Positions 6,949 to 12,249 of a stretch of 12,249 nt of DNA are shown here, in pieces. Positions within the stretch are counted from its first letter, which is position 1. Each line of letters starts with the position of its first letter. Source of the DNA: Bordetella parapertussis (GTDB lineage Bacteria > Pseudomonadota > Gammaproteobacteria > Burkholderiales > Burkholderiaceae_B). A program made the position numbers and the translations under genes. Under the pieces are notes generated by a model that worked only from the letters and a program-made list of their open reading frames with translations, was not told the origin of the DNA and ran no database searches. The stretch is taken from assembly GCA_945862495.1 (NCBI GenBank), contig CAMAYM010000075.1, positions 1-12,249 of the forward strand. The letters run 5' to 3'.

Positions 6949-7923
6949 ATGTCAAACATTTTAGAAATTAAAAATCTCAGCGTCGAGTTTCCGACGCGAC
7001 GAGGGACCTTAAAAGCCTTGAACGACGTATCGTTTTCGATTGCGGCGGGCGAGGTCGTGGGCGTGGTGGGTGAGTCGGGTGCAGGCAAGTCTCTGACCGG
7101 TGCCGCCATCATAGGTTTGCTTGAGCCACCGGGTCGTATTTCAGGTGGAGAGATCCTGCTCGAAGGACGTCGTATCGACAACCTTTCAGACGATCAGATG
7201 CGCAAAATCCGAGGTCGAGAGATTGGTGCGATTTTCCAGGATCCGCTGACCTCTCTCAATCCGCTTTATACCGTGGGCCATCAGATCGCGGAGACAATCG
7301 TGACGCATCTGCCCATGACCTGGTCGCAAGCACGTCAGCGTGCGATTGAGCTTCTAGAGTCGACGGGCATCCCCGCCGCGCGCGAACGTATCGATCATTA
7401 TCCCCACCAGTTTTCAGGGGGTATGCGTCAGCGCGTGGTGATCGCGTTGGCACTTGCCGCGCAACCCAAATTAATCGTGGCCGATGAGCCCACCACTGCG
7501 TTGGATGTTTCCATCCAAGCGCAAATTATCGAATTGCTTAAAAAGATGTGTCGCGAACAAGGTGCCGCCGTGATGCTCATCACGCACGATATGGGCGTCA
7601 TCGCTGAAACGGCGGATCGCGTGGTCGTGATGTATGCAGGACGCGTCGCCGAAATCGGCAAGGTGCGCGATGTGATCCACTCGCCACGTCATCCTTATTC
7701 CGTCGGCTTGATGGGTTCGATCCCTTCGATTCATCATCATGTCGAACGTTTGGTACAAATTGACGGCACGATGCCAAGGCTCACGGCGATTCCTCCGGGC
7801 TGTGCCTTTAACCCACGGTGCCCCCAAGTGATGGAGCGCTGCCGCGTAGAGCGTCCCGACATCATCCAGGTCGGCACTTCGCAGGCGGCTTGTTGGTTGC
7901 ATGCATCCAAGGAGGTGTCATGA
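6949..7923 (+). CDS. ABC importer ATP-binding protein, DppD-like, 324 residues
   Basis: First of two cytoplasmic ATPases that power the importer. The ATG at 6949 is preferred over an in-frame TTG at 6937: it has GAGGG (6939-6943) 5 bases upstream and gives the usual MSNILEIKNLSVEF opening. Motifs: Walker A GESGAGKS (41-48), Q-loop with Gln97 in IFQDPLTSLNP, signature FSGGMRQR (155-162), Walker B LIVADE (175-180) and switch His213. The C-terminal oligopeptide-transporter domain carries Cys285-x5-Cys291-x6-Cys298-x16-Cys315, a four-Cys set that in related proteins may hold an iron-sulfur cluster. All ATPase residues are intact. The stop overlaps the next start by four bases (ATGA), which implies coupled synthesis of the two ATPases. 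Confidence 0.95.
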   Translation: MSNILEIKNLSVEFPTRRGTLKALNDVSFSIAAGEVVGVVGESGAGKSLTGAAIIGLLEPPGRISGGEILLEGRRIDNLSDDQMRKIRGREIGAIFQDPLTSLNPLYTVGHQIAETIVTHLPMTWSQARQRAIELLESTGIPAARERIDHYPHQFSGGMRQRVVIALALAAQPKLIVADEPTTALDVSIQAQIIELLKKMCREQGAAVMLITHDMGVIAETADRVVVMYAGRVAEIGKVRDVIHSPRHPYSVGLMGSIPSIHHHVERLVQIDGTMPRLTAIPPGCAFNPRCPQVMERCRVERPDIIQVGTSQAACWLHASKEVS

Positions 7924-8924
7924 GTACAGAGCGTCCTTTAGTTGAAGTTCATGACGCTGCGAGATGGTTTGACGTCTCCGCACCGTGGCTCGAGCGTGTA
8001 TTGTCGCATAAACCGCGCAGCATTCTCAGAGCAGTTGACGGCGTCTCTTTTAGCATCCGCAAAGGTGAAACACTAGCCCTGGTGGGTGAGTCCGGCTGTG
8101 GCAAGTCTACGATTGCACGCATGTTGGTTGGGCTGTATCCACTCACCCGTGGGACGATCACCTTTGATGGCCAACCGATCTCGAATATGCAAGGTCGCTC
8201 AGGCCTAGCCTTGCGCAAGCGTCTGCAGATGATTTTTCAGGATCCCTATGCCAGTCTGAATCCTCGCTGGCGTGTCGGTCGGATCATCGCCGAGCCGATG
8301 CTGGCACATACCGACTTGACTGAGCAAGAGCGTGATGACCGTGTCGATGTGTTGCTGACACAAGTGGGTTTGCATCCCTCTGATCAGTCTCGCTTTCCCC
8401 ATCAGTTTTCCGGTGGACAAAGACAGCGCATTTCGATCGCGCGAGCCTTGGCGGTTAATCCCGAGTTTCTCGTCTGTGACGAGCCGACTTCGGCGCTTGA
8501 TGTATCGGTTCAGGCCCAAGTGCTCAACATTATGAAGGACTTGCAGAGAAATCTCGGTCTGACGTATTTGTTTATTTCACACAACTTGGCTGTGGTGCAT
8601 CACGTAGCCGATCGTGTCGGGGTAATGTATCTCGGACGGATTGTCGAAATCGCGGATCGTGACACCTTGTTTGCCAATCCTCAGCATCCCTATACGCGGA
8701 TGTTGCTTTCCGCCATTCCCGATATGACGGGGCAGGGGCGCAAGCGCACGCCTGTCGCAGGCGAAGTGCCCAATCCGCTCAATCCGCCTTCGGGTTGTAC
8801 CTTTCATCCACGTTGCCCTTTTGTGCGTGAACGCTGCAAGATCGAAGCGCCCGCGACACAAAACTTTAAAGGCGTGGAAATCGCCTGCCATGGTGTGGCA
8901 GAAGGATGGCCGATGCAGGTGTAG
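7920..8924 (+). CDS. ABC importer ATP-binding protein, DppF-like, 334 residues
   Basis: Second ATPase of the importer, forming a heterodimer with the DppD-like protein. The ATG at 7920 overlaps the previous stop (ATGA) and has GGAGG (7910-7914) upstream; an earlier in-frame ATG at 7818 would add 34 residues read from inside the preceding gene and is unlikely. Motifs: Walker A GESGCGKST (56-64), Gln107 in IFQDPYASLNP, signature FSGGQRQR (163-170), Walker B FLVCDE (183-188) and switch His221. The insertion WLERVLSHKPRSILRAVDG near the N-terminus is usual in DppF/OppF proteins. The C-terminal Cys293-x5-Cys299-x6-Cys306-x16-Cys323 set has exactly the same spacing as in its partner. It is the last gene of the operon and converges on the Bug gene. 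Confidence 0.95.
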   Translation: MSTERPLVEVHDAARWFDVSAPWLERVLSHKPRSILRAVDGVSFSIRKGETLALVGESGCGKSTIARMLVGLYPLTRGTITFDGQPISNMQGRSGLALRKRLQMIFQDPYASLNPRWRVGRIIAEPMLAHTDLTEQERDDRVDVLLTQVGLHPSDQSRFPHQFSGGQRQRISIARALAVNPEFLVCDEPTSALDVSVQAQVLNIMKDLQRNLGLTYLFISHNLAVVHHVADRVGVMYLGRIVEIADRDTLFANPQHPYTRMLLSAIPDMTGQGRKRTPVAGEVPNPLNPPSGCTFHPRCPFVRERCKIEAPATQNFKGVEIACHGVAEGWPMQV

Positions 8925-8951
8925 TCGTGGTGTCGTTCACGCATCGGCCAT
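8906..8951. terminator. 11-bp inverted repeat between convergent operons, possible terminator
   Basis: Perfect arms ATGGCCGATGC (8906-8916) and GCATCGGCCAT (8941-8951) enclose 24 bases including the DppF-like stop codon at 8922-8924. GTG/CAC next to the inner ends can lengthen the stem across a 2-base bulge. It sits exactly where the two operons converge, so a shared role in ending transcription is plausible. No T tract follows on either strand, so it is not a standard intrinsic terminator. Confidence 0.5.
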
Positions 8952-8965
8952 GTCTGACTGGATAA

Positions 8966-9931
8966 TCAGTTCGTCTTGATATTACGGACCTTGACGAGCT
9001 CGTTCCATTTTTTGATATCGGATTCCACGAATTGCTCAAACTGTTTGGGTGTGCCACCCACAGTCTCCATCCCGATCGAAACAAAACGTTGTTTCACCTC
9101 AGGTTGAGCCAGGATTTCGTTGATCTCTTTGTTGAGGCGATTGACGATGTTGGCGGGTAGTTTGGCTGGACCCACGAGACCAAACCAAGTGTAAACATCT
9201 GTATCCTTGAATCCTTGCTCTCCGAGAGAGGGCACATCAGGCAGCAAGGCTGAACGCTGTGAACCAAACACGGCAATCGCACGCAGCCTGTCATTTTTGA
9301 TAAAGGGCAGAGGCGCGACGATGGGGTGAACACCTGCAGTCAGTTGGCCACCGACCAGATCCGTTACGGCTGGTGCATCACCTTTATAGGGTACATGCGT
9401 CAAATTTGATTTGGCCAGATAGTTAAACAACTCGATGGCCAAATGTGGACCGGTCCCGTTACCTGGACTCGAAACATTCACTGCTTGAGGTTTGGCAGCG
9501 AGTTCAAGTAGTTGCTTCGTTGTTTTGATGGGCGAGGCCCCAGGGACCAACAAGAAAAGAGGTGCGCGCACGACCTGAACGATCGGTGTGAAGTCTTTAA
9601 TCGTGTCGTATTGCAGCTGTCCAAACAATGCAGGGTTGGTTGTATGTGGAGCCGCGGCCATCAGCAAGTTATAGCCATCCGGATCGGCTTTAGCGATTTG
9701 TGCGGAAGCGATACGCGTATTTGCACCGGGTCTGTTTTCAACGATCACAGGCTGTTTGAGTCTGGTTGCGAGATGTTCGCCGATGACGCGCGTCGCGATG
9801 TCGTTTGAGCCACCTGCAGGGAAAGGTGAAATCAGTTTGATGGGTTTAGAGGGCCAGTCCTGAGCGAGTGCCAAGCCACTGGTTCCAATACTGAGGCCAA
9901 GTGCCAATGCGATATGGGTGATTATTTTCAT
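8966..9931 (-). CDS. Bug-family (TctC-like) periplasmic substrate-binding protein, 321 residues
   Basis: Periplasmic binding protein of the Bug family (tripartite tricarboxylate transporter receptor type), greatly expanded in Bordetella and relatives. Characterised members bind carboxylates, amino acids or nicotinic acid derivatives. A GGAGGT ribosome site lies 5-6 bases before the ATG at 9931. The signal peptide is clear, with cleavage after ALA at residue 23 and a mature start QDWPSKPIKLI. The first binding loop PFPAGGSNDIATR (36-48) and ENRPGA (65-70) are typical, as are DPDGYNLLMA, PYKGDAPAVTDLVGGQ and DVPSLGEQG. After ENRPGA the usual GGNIG is replaced by NTRIA. No membrane partners (TctA/TctB) are in the window, which is common for Bug genes. 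It is the third gene of the minus-strand operon, 45 bases after the acyl-CoA dehydrogenase, so its ligand is probably the acid degraded by that pathway (inference). Confidence 0.93.
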   Translation of the reverse strand: MKIITHIALALGLSIGTSGLALAQDWPSKPIKLISPFPAGGSNDIATRVIGEHLATRLKQPVIVENRPGANTRIASAQIAKADPDGYNLLMAAAPHTTNPALFGQLQYDTIKDFTPIVQVVRAPLFLLVPGASPIKTTKQLLELAAKPQAVNVSSPGNGTGPHLAIELFNYLAKSNLTHVPYKGDAPAVTDLVGGQLTAGVHPIVAPLPFIKNDRLRAIAVFGSQRSALLPDVPSLGEQGFKDTDVYTWFGLVGPAKLPANIVNRLNKEINEILAQPEVKQRFVSIGMETVGGTPKQFEQFVESDIKKWNELVKVRNIKTN

Positions 9932-9976
9932 GTCTACCTCCAGAGAGCGATTGAAACAGCTAATAAAATAAAAAAT

Positions 9977-11137
9977 CTACTTCATGATCCGCTTTGCGAT
10001 ATTGAGCAAGTGGATTTGGCTGGTACCCTCGTACAGACGGAACAGCCTGACATCCCGATACAGCATTTCAATCGGTCCGCCAATGTCGGCGCAGTAGCCC
10101 GCACCGCCAAAAATTTGCACCACGCGATCTGCTACGCGTCCACACATCTCTGAGGCGTAGTATTTGCAGATCGAGGCTTGTGTAGTCACGTCCTCACCGT
10201 TGTCACGCGCCCGCGCGGTTTCCAAAACCAGACTGCGCGCCGCCGAGATTTCGACCTGGCTTTCGGCCAGCATGGCCTGGACGAGTTGAAACTCCGCAAT
10301 CGGCTTACCAAATTGTTCGCGTTTCTTGACATGAACAAGTGCTTCATCAAGCAGTCGCATCGCAGGACCAATACACAATGCCGCCAAGTTGATGCGTTGT
10401 TTGTTGAGGGTTTTCATGGCGGTCGCAAAGCCTTTGCCGGGTACACCGCCTACGATCTGCTCGCTGCTCGCCAGCACATCCTCAAGATAAACCTCTGAGA
10501 CAGGCGAGCCTGACTGACCCATTTTTCGATGCTCAGGACCAGTACTTAAGCCCGGAGTATGGCGCGGAATTAAAAATGCACTGATGCCGCGGTGTGACAA
10601 GTCGTCTGGATCGGTTCTTGCGAAAACAGTAAAGAGCTCGGCGATCGGCGCGTTGGTGATGTAGCGTTTGGTGCCGTTGATGCGCCATTGTGGTGTGCCA
10701 TTTGCCATGACTTGCGCCGCCGAGGCTTTCAGTGCCGTGGCGTCTGAGCCTGCGTCGGGTTCGGTCAGCGCGAGACAGCCCGTGACTTCACCACTGGCGA
10801 GCTTGGGTAACCATTCTTGCTTTTGCTCAAGCGTGCCGTCCTGAATAATCGATTCCGCACCAATCCCAGTATTGGTCCCCGCACGAGCGCGAAACGCCGT
10901 CGCGGCTTTGGAGAGCTCCATATTGGCGAGCGCGAGTTCTTCGGTCGTCATGCCGGCGCCACCGTATTCGCGAGGAATACTCCAGCCAAAATAGCCACGT
11001 TCGCGCATGATCTGCACCAGGGGTGCCGGGATCTCGTTATCTTTGACGACTTGCGCTTCTGCGGGAATCGCGACTTCACGGACAAACTGTCGAATGTCGT
11101 CCAGACGTTTTTCGTTGAGTACTGAATCTTGAATCAT
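9977..11137 (-). CDS. Acyl-CoA dehydrogenase, 386 residues
   Basis: FAD-dependent acyl-CoA dehydrogenase, which introduces an alpha-beta double bond into an acyl-CoA and passes electrons to ETF. Domains are in normal order: N-terminal helical part (1-120), the flavin and substrate block LTEPDAGSD (124-132) leading to the beta domain with GTKRYITNAPIAELFTVFAR, and the C-terminal helical domain with REQFGKPIAEFQLVQ and QIFGGAGYCADIGGPIEMLYRD. The expected catalytic base is Glu370 in RLYEGTSQI, so the enzyme looks active. Length is normal for the family. The ATG at 11137 overlaps the IclR stop (ATGA), so it is translationally coupled to its likely regulator. Linkage to a class III CoA-transferase and a Bug protein suggests a substrate derived from a carboxylic or dicarboxylic acid; I cannot assign chain length from sequence alone. 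Confidence 0.94.
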   Translation of the reverse strand: MIQDSVLNEKRLDDIRQFVREVAIPAEAQVVKDNEIPAPLVQIMRERGYFGWSIPREYGGAGMTTEELALANMELSKAATAFRARAGTNTGIGAESIIQDGTLEQKQEWLPKLASGEVTGCLALTEPDAGSDATALKASAAQVMANGTPQWRINGTKRYITNAPIAELFTVFARTDPDDLSHRGISAFLIPRHTPGLSTGPEHRKMGQSGSPVSEVYLEDVLASSEQIVGGVPGKGFATAMKTLNKQRINLAALCIGPAMRLLDEALVHVKKREQFGKPIAEFQLVQAMLAESQVEISAARSLVLETARARDNGEDVTTQASICKYYASEMCGRVADRVVQIFGGAGYCADIGGPIEMLYRDVRLFRLYEGTSQIHLLNIAKRIMK

Positions 11138-11949
11138 AGAGATATTCCGCTGGTGGTCACAATCTTGCCGCTGTCACGCTCAATGTTGTGACGGGCTTCA
11201 AATAAGTGTGGAATGATATTTTTAAGGAGCTCGGCTTTAGTCAGTTTCGCTGTGCTGATCGTGCAATTCATACCGATTTGCAGATGGTCATCCGAGGCGA
11301 CATTCAGTGGCACTGCAACGGCGAGCACGTTGCGCTTCCAGTCACCACGACTCAAACAAAAACCATTTTTCTCGTAAAAAATACGATCTTTTTCAAAATA
11401 GGGATAGTCAGCCTCGTATTGCGCCGCGTCTTCGACTTTAAGTCGATTCAGTATCGAGGCGCGTTGCGCGCTTGCGCTTGCGAACAGCAAGGCCCGTCCA
11501 AGCGCCGTTGTGAGTAGAGGACGCGCACTCCCAATATCAGGTTTTAAAAAATTCCCTCGGTCAATACGTAGAGCATCGATATAGACGACCTCGAGTTTTC
11601 CCAGCATCCCGAGATTCACAGTCCAGCCCGTTTTGGCAGCTAGCTTTTCGATGTGGGGTCGGGCGAGGTGCCTAATTTCCATGCTGGCAAGCATGGGATA
11701 ACCCAGCATGAGCACGCCCGGTCCGAGACGATACTTTTGCAAGCGATCAATGCGCGTCAGATAACCGAGCTGCTCTAGGGTGTAAGTCAATCGCGAAACC
11801 GTGGCCTTTGGCAAACTGGTTTTTTCGCAGAGCTCGCGATTGCCCAGCAGATATTGCGCGGGCGTAAAGGCACGCAGCACCTGCAGCCCCCGGCTCAGGT
11901 TGATTGCAAACTGACGATCGATCTCCACGGAGTGGTGCGCCTTGTTCAT
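11134..11949 (-). CDS. IclR-family transcriptional regulator, 271 residues
   Basis: DNA-binding regulator of the IclR family. The N-terminal winged helix-turn-helix covers about residues 17-75, with the recognition part LCEKTSLPKATVSRLTYTLE at 40-59 and the wing LTRIDRLQKYRLGPGVL. The C-terminal effector-binding domain (about 95-260) contains RPHIEKLAAKTGWTVNLGML, the RPLLTTALGRALLF block and GDWKRNVLAVAVPL, all usual for the family. The ATG at 11949 has no clear Shine-Dalgarno, and no other in-frame ATG fits as well. It is the first gene of the operon, overlapping the acyl-CoA dehydrogenase gene by four bases, and diverges from the CoA-transferase gene; this arrangement is typical of a local regulator that also controls itself. 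The effector is likely a pathway acid or its CoA ester (inference). Confidence 0.94.
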   Translation of the reverse strand: MNKAHHSVEIDRQFAINLSRGLQVLRAFTPAQYLLGNRELCEKTSLPKATVSRLTYTLEQLGYLTRIDRLQKYRLGPGVLMLGYPMLASMEIRHLARPHIEKLAAKTGWTVNLGMLGKLEVVYIDALRIDRGNFLKPDIGSARPLLTTALGRALLFASASAQRASILNRLKVEDAAQYEADYPYFEKDRIFYEKNGFCLSRGDWKRNVLAVAVPLNVASDDHLQIGMNCTISTAKLTKAELLKNIIPHLFEARHNIERDSGKIVTTSGISL

Positions 11950-11999
11950 ATACGTATGTTGAGGGATTGTTGAATGAGGGACAACCTAAATTTACTAGC

Positions 12000-12016
12000 G
12001 TTTCGCTGTGCGGAAC
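12000..12016. promoter_or_regulatory. 17-bp quasi-palindrome, candidate IclR-type operator
   Basis: GTTTCGC-TGT-GCGGAAC has 7-bp arms with one mismatch and a 3-base centre. It lies in the intergenic region between the IclR gene and the CoA-transferase gene, 51 bases from the former start and 40 or 79 from the latter. IclR-type regulators bind dyads of about this size near their own divergent promoters. Position and symmetry support the call; no binding evidence exists. Confidence 0.45.
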
Positions 12017-12030
12017 AGATGACTCAGCAA

Positions 12031-12049
12031 CTGATAAATCTGATCAAAT
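12031..12049 (+). repeat. Tandem CTGAT-AAAT / CTGAT-CAAAT repeat before the CoA-transferase gene
   Basis: Two adjacent near-copies of 9 and 10 bases sit just before the possible ATG at 12056. This may be a second contact site for a regulator or a chance feature of AT-rich leader sequence. Confidence 0.25.
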
Positions 12050-12055
12050 ATCTCA

Positions 12056-12249
12056 ATGCATACAGAAACTCCCTTCGCAACGTCCCGACCCCCTATGCTG
12101 CAAGGCATCAAAATCCTTGATTTCTCGACGGTGCTTGCCGCCCCTTTTGCGGCCACGCTCTGCGCCGATCTCGGTGCGCAGGTCACAAAAATTGAATTAC
12201 CTGACGGCTCCGATGCCTTGAGAGGCTTAGCGCCCACAACCCCTGAGCA
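12056..12249 (+). CDS. Class III (CaiB/BaiF-type) CoA-transferase, N-terminal fragment (runs off right edge)
   Basis: Start of a family III CoA-transferase, enzymes that move CoA from a donor thioester to a free acid. The visible part contains MLQGIKILDFSTVLAAPFAA, then TLCADLGAQVTKIELPDGSD; the LDFS-VLA-PFA and ADLGA-V-KIE patterns are the standard N-terminal Rossmann-like segment of the family. Two in-frame ATGs are possible: 12056, which adds MHTETPFATSRPP, and 12095, which starts at the usual family position. Neither has a Shine-Dalgarno; an in-frame stop at 12041 bounds the region. I give the longer extent but think 12095 at least as likely. The catalytic Asp lies beyond the window. Divergence from the IclR gene suggests joint control with the acyl-CoA dehydrogenase and Bug genes. 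Confidence 0.85.
   Translation, partial: MHTETPFATSRPPMLQGIKILDFSTVLAAPFAATLCADLGAQVTKIELPDGSDALRGLAPTTPE

Noticed and set aside
7471..7902. 143-codon minus-strand frame inside the DppD-like gene, with similar ones at 6323-6715 and 5944-6345
   Set aside because: Antisense shadows of well-supported importer genes, with residue composition unlike real proteins and no motifs.
7818..7919. Upstream in-frame ATG for the DppF-like ATPase
   Set aside because: The extra 34 residues would be read from inside the preceding gene and do not resemble the family N-terminus; the ATGA start at 7920 has a good ribosome site.
11950..11957. ATACGTAT palindrome right before the IclR start codon
   Set aside because: An 8-bp AT-rich palindrome is too short to call an operator, and the 12000-12016 dyad is the better candidate.
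1..12249. Mobile element, CRISPR array, tRNA/rRNA or defence system
   Set aside because: No terminal inverted repeats, transposase or integrase motifs, spaced repeats, RNA gene signatures or known defence domains are visible, and composition looks uniform.

Overview
The window reads as a chromosomal segment of a betaproteobacterium, most likely Burkholderiales and close to the Alcaligenaceae. This is an inference from gene content: a Bug-type (TctC-like) periplasmic binding protein next to an acyl-CoA dehydrogenase, a class III CoA-transferase and an IclR regulator, plus a complete family-5 (Dpp/Opp-like) ABC importer next to a cyclase-family hydrolase. Base composition looks moderate and even. 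I see no insertion sequence, tRNA, rRNA, CRISPR array, phage gene or integration site.

Layout: (1) Positions 1-1828, minus strand, hold the N-terminal 609 codons of a UvrA-family ATPase that runs off the left edge. (2) Positions 1931-2062, plus strand, hold a 43-residue, very basic small protein with its own ribosome binding site and a strong intrinsic terminator (2101-2140). (3) Positions 2228-3283, plus strand, hold a cyclase-family metal-dependent hydrolase of the long subfamily with a substituted metal motif. (4) Positions 3411-8924, plus strand, hold a complete five-gene ABC importer: binding protein, two permeases and two ATPases. A stem-loop with a short T tract separates the binding-protein gene from the permeases, and the last four genes are tightly packed or overlapping. 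(5) Positions 11949-8966, minus strand, hold a regulator-first operon: IclR-type regulator, acyl-CoA dehydrogenase (4-base overlap) and Bug binding protein. (6) From 12056 or 12095 to the right edge, plus strand, lies the start of a CaiB/BaiF-type CoA-transferase, divergent from the IclR gene.

How the genes may work together: the right-hand block looks like a small regulon for taking up and degrading an organic acid. The Bug protein would capture a carboxylate, the class III CoA-transferase would activate it, the acyl-CoA dehydrogenase would oxidise the thioester, and the IclR protein would control both directions from the shared intergenic region, which carries a good 17-bp quasi-palindrome. 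The left-hand block couples a hydrolase with a high-capacity importer of peptides or similar small molecules; its substrate cannot be read from the sequence. The two blocks converge at an 11-bp inverted repeat overlapping the end of the last ABC gene.

I did not find a clearly unprecedented system. The items most worth a second look are the 43-residue basic protein, the divergent UvrA paralogue, the hydrolase with Gln in place of both His ligands, and the IclR-controlled CoA pathway.
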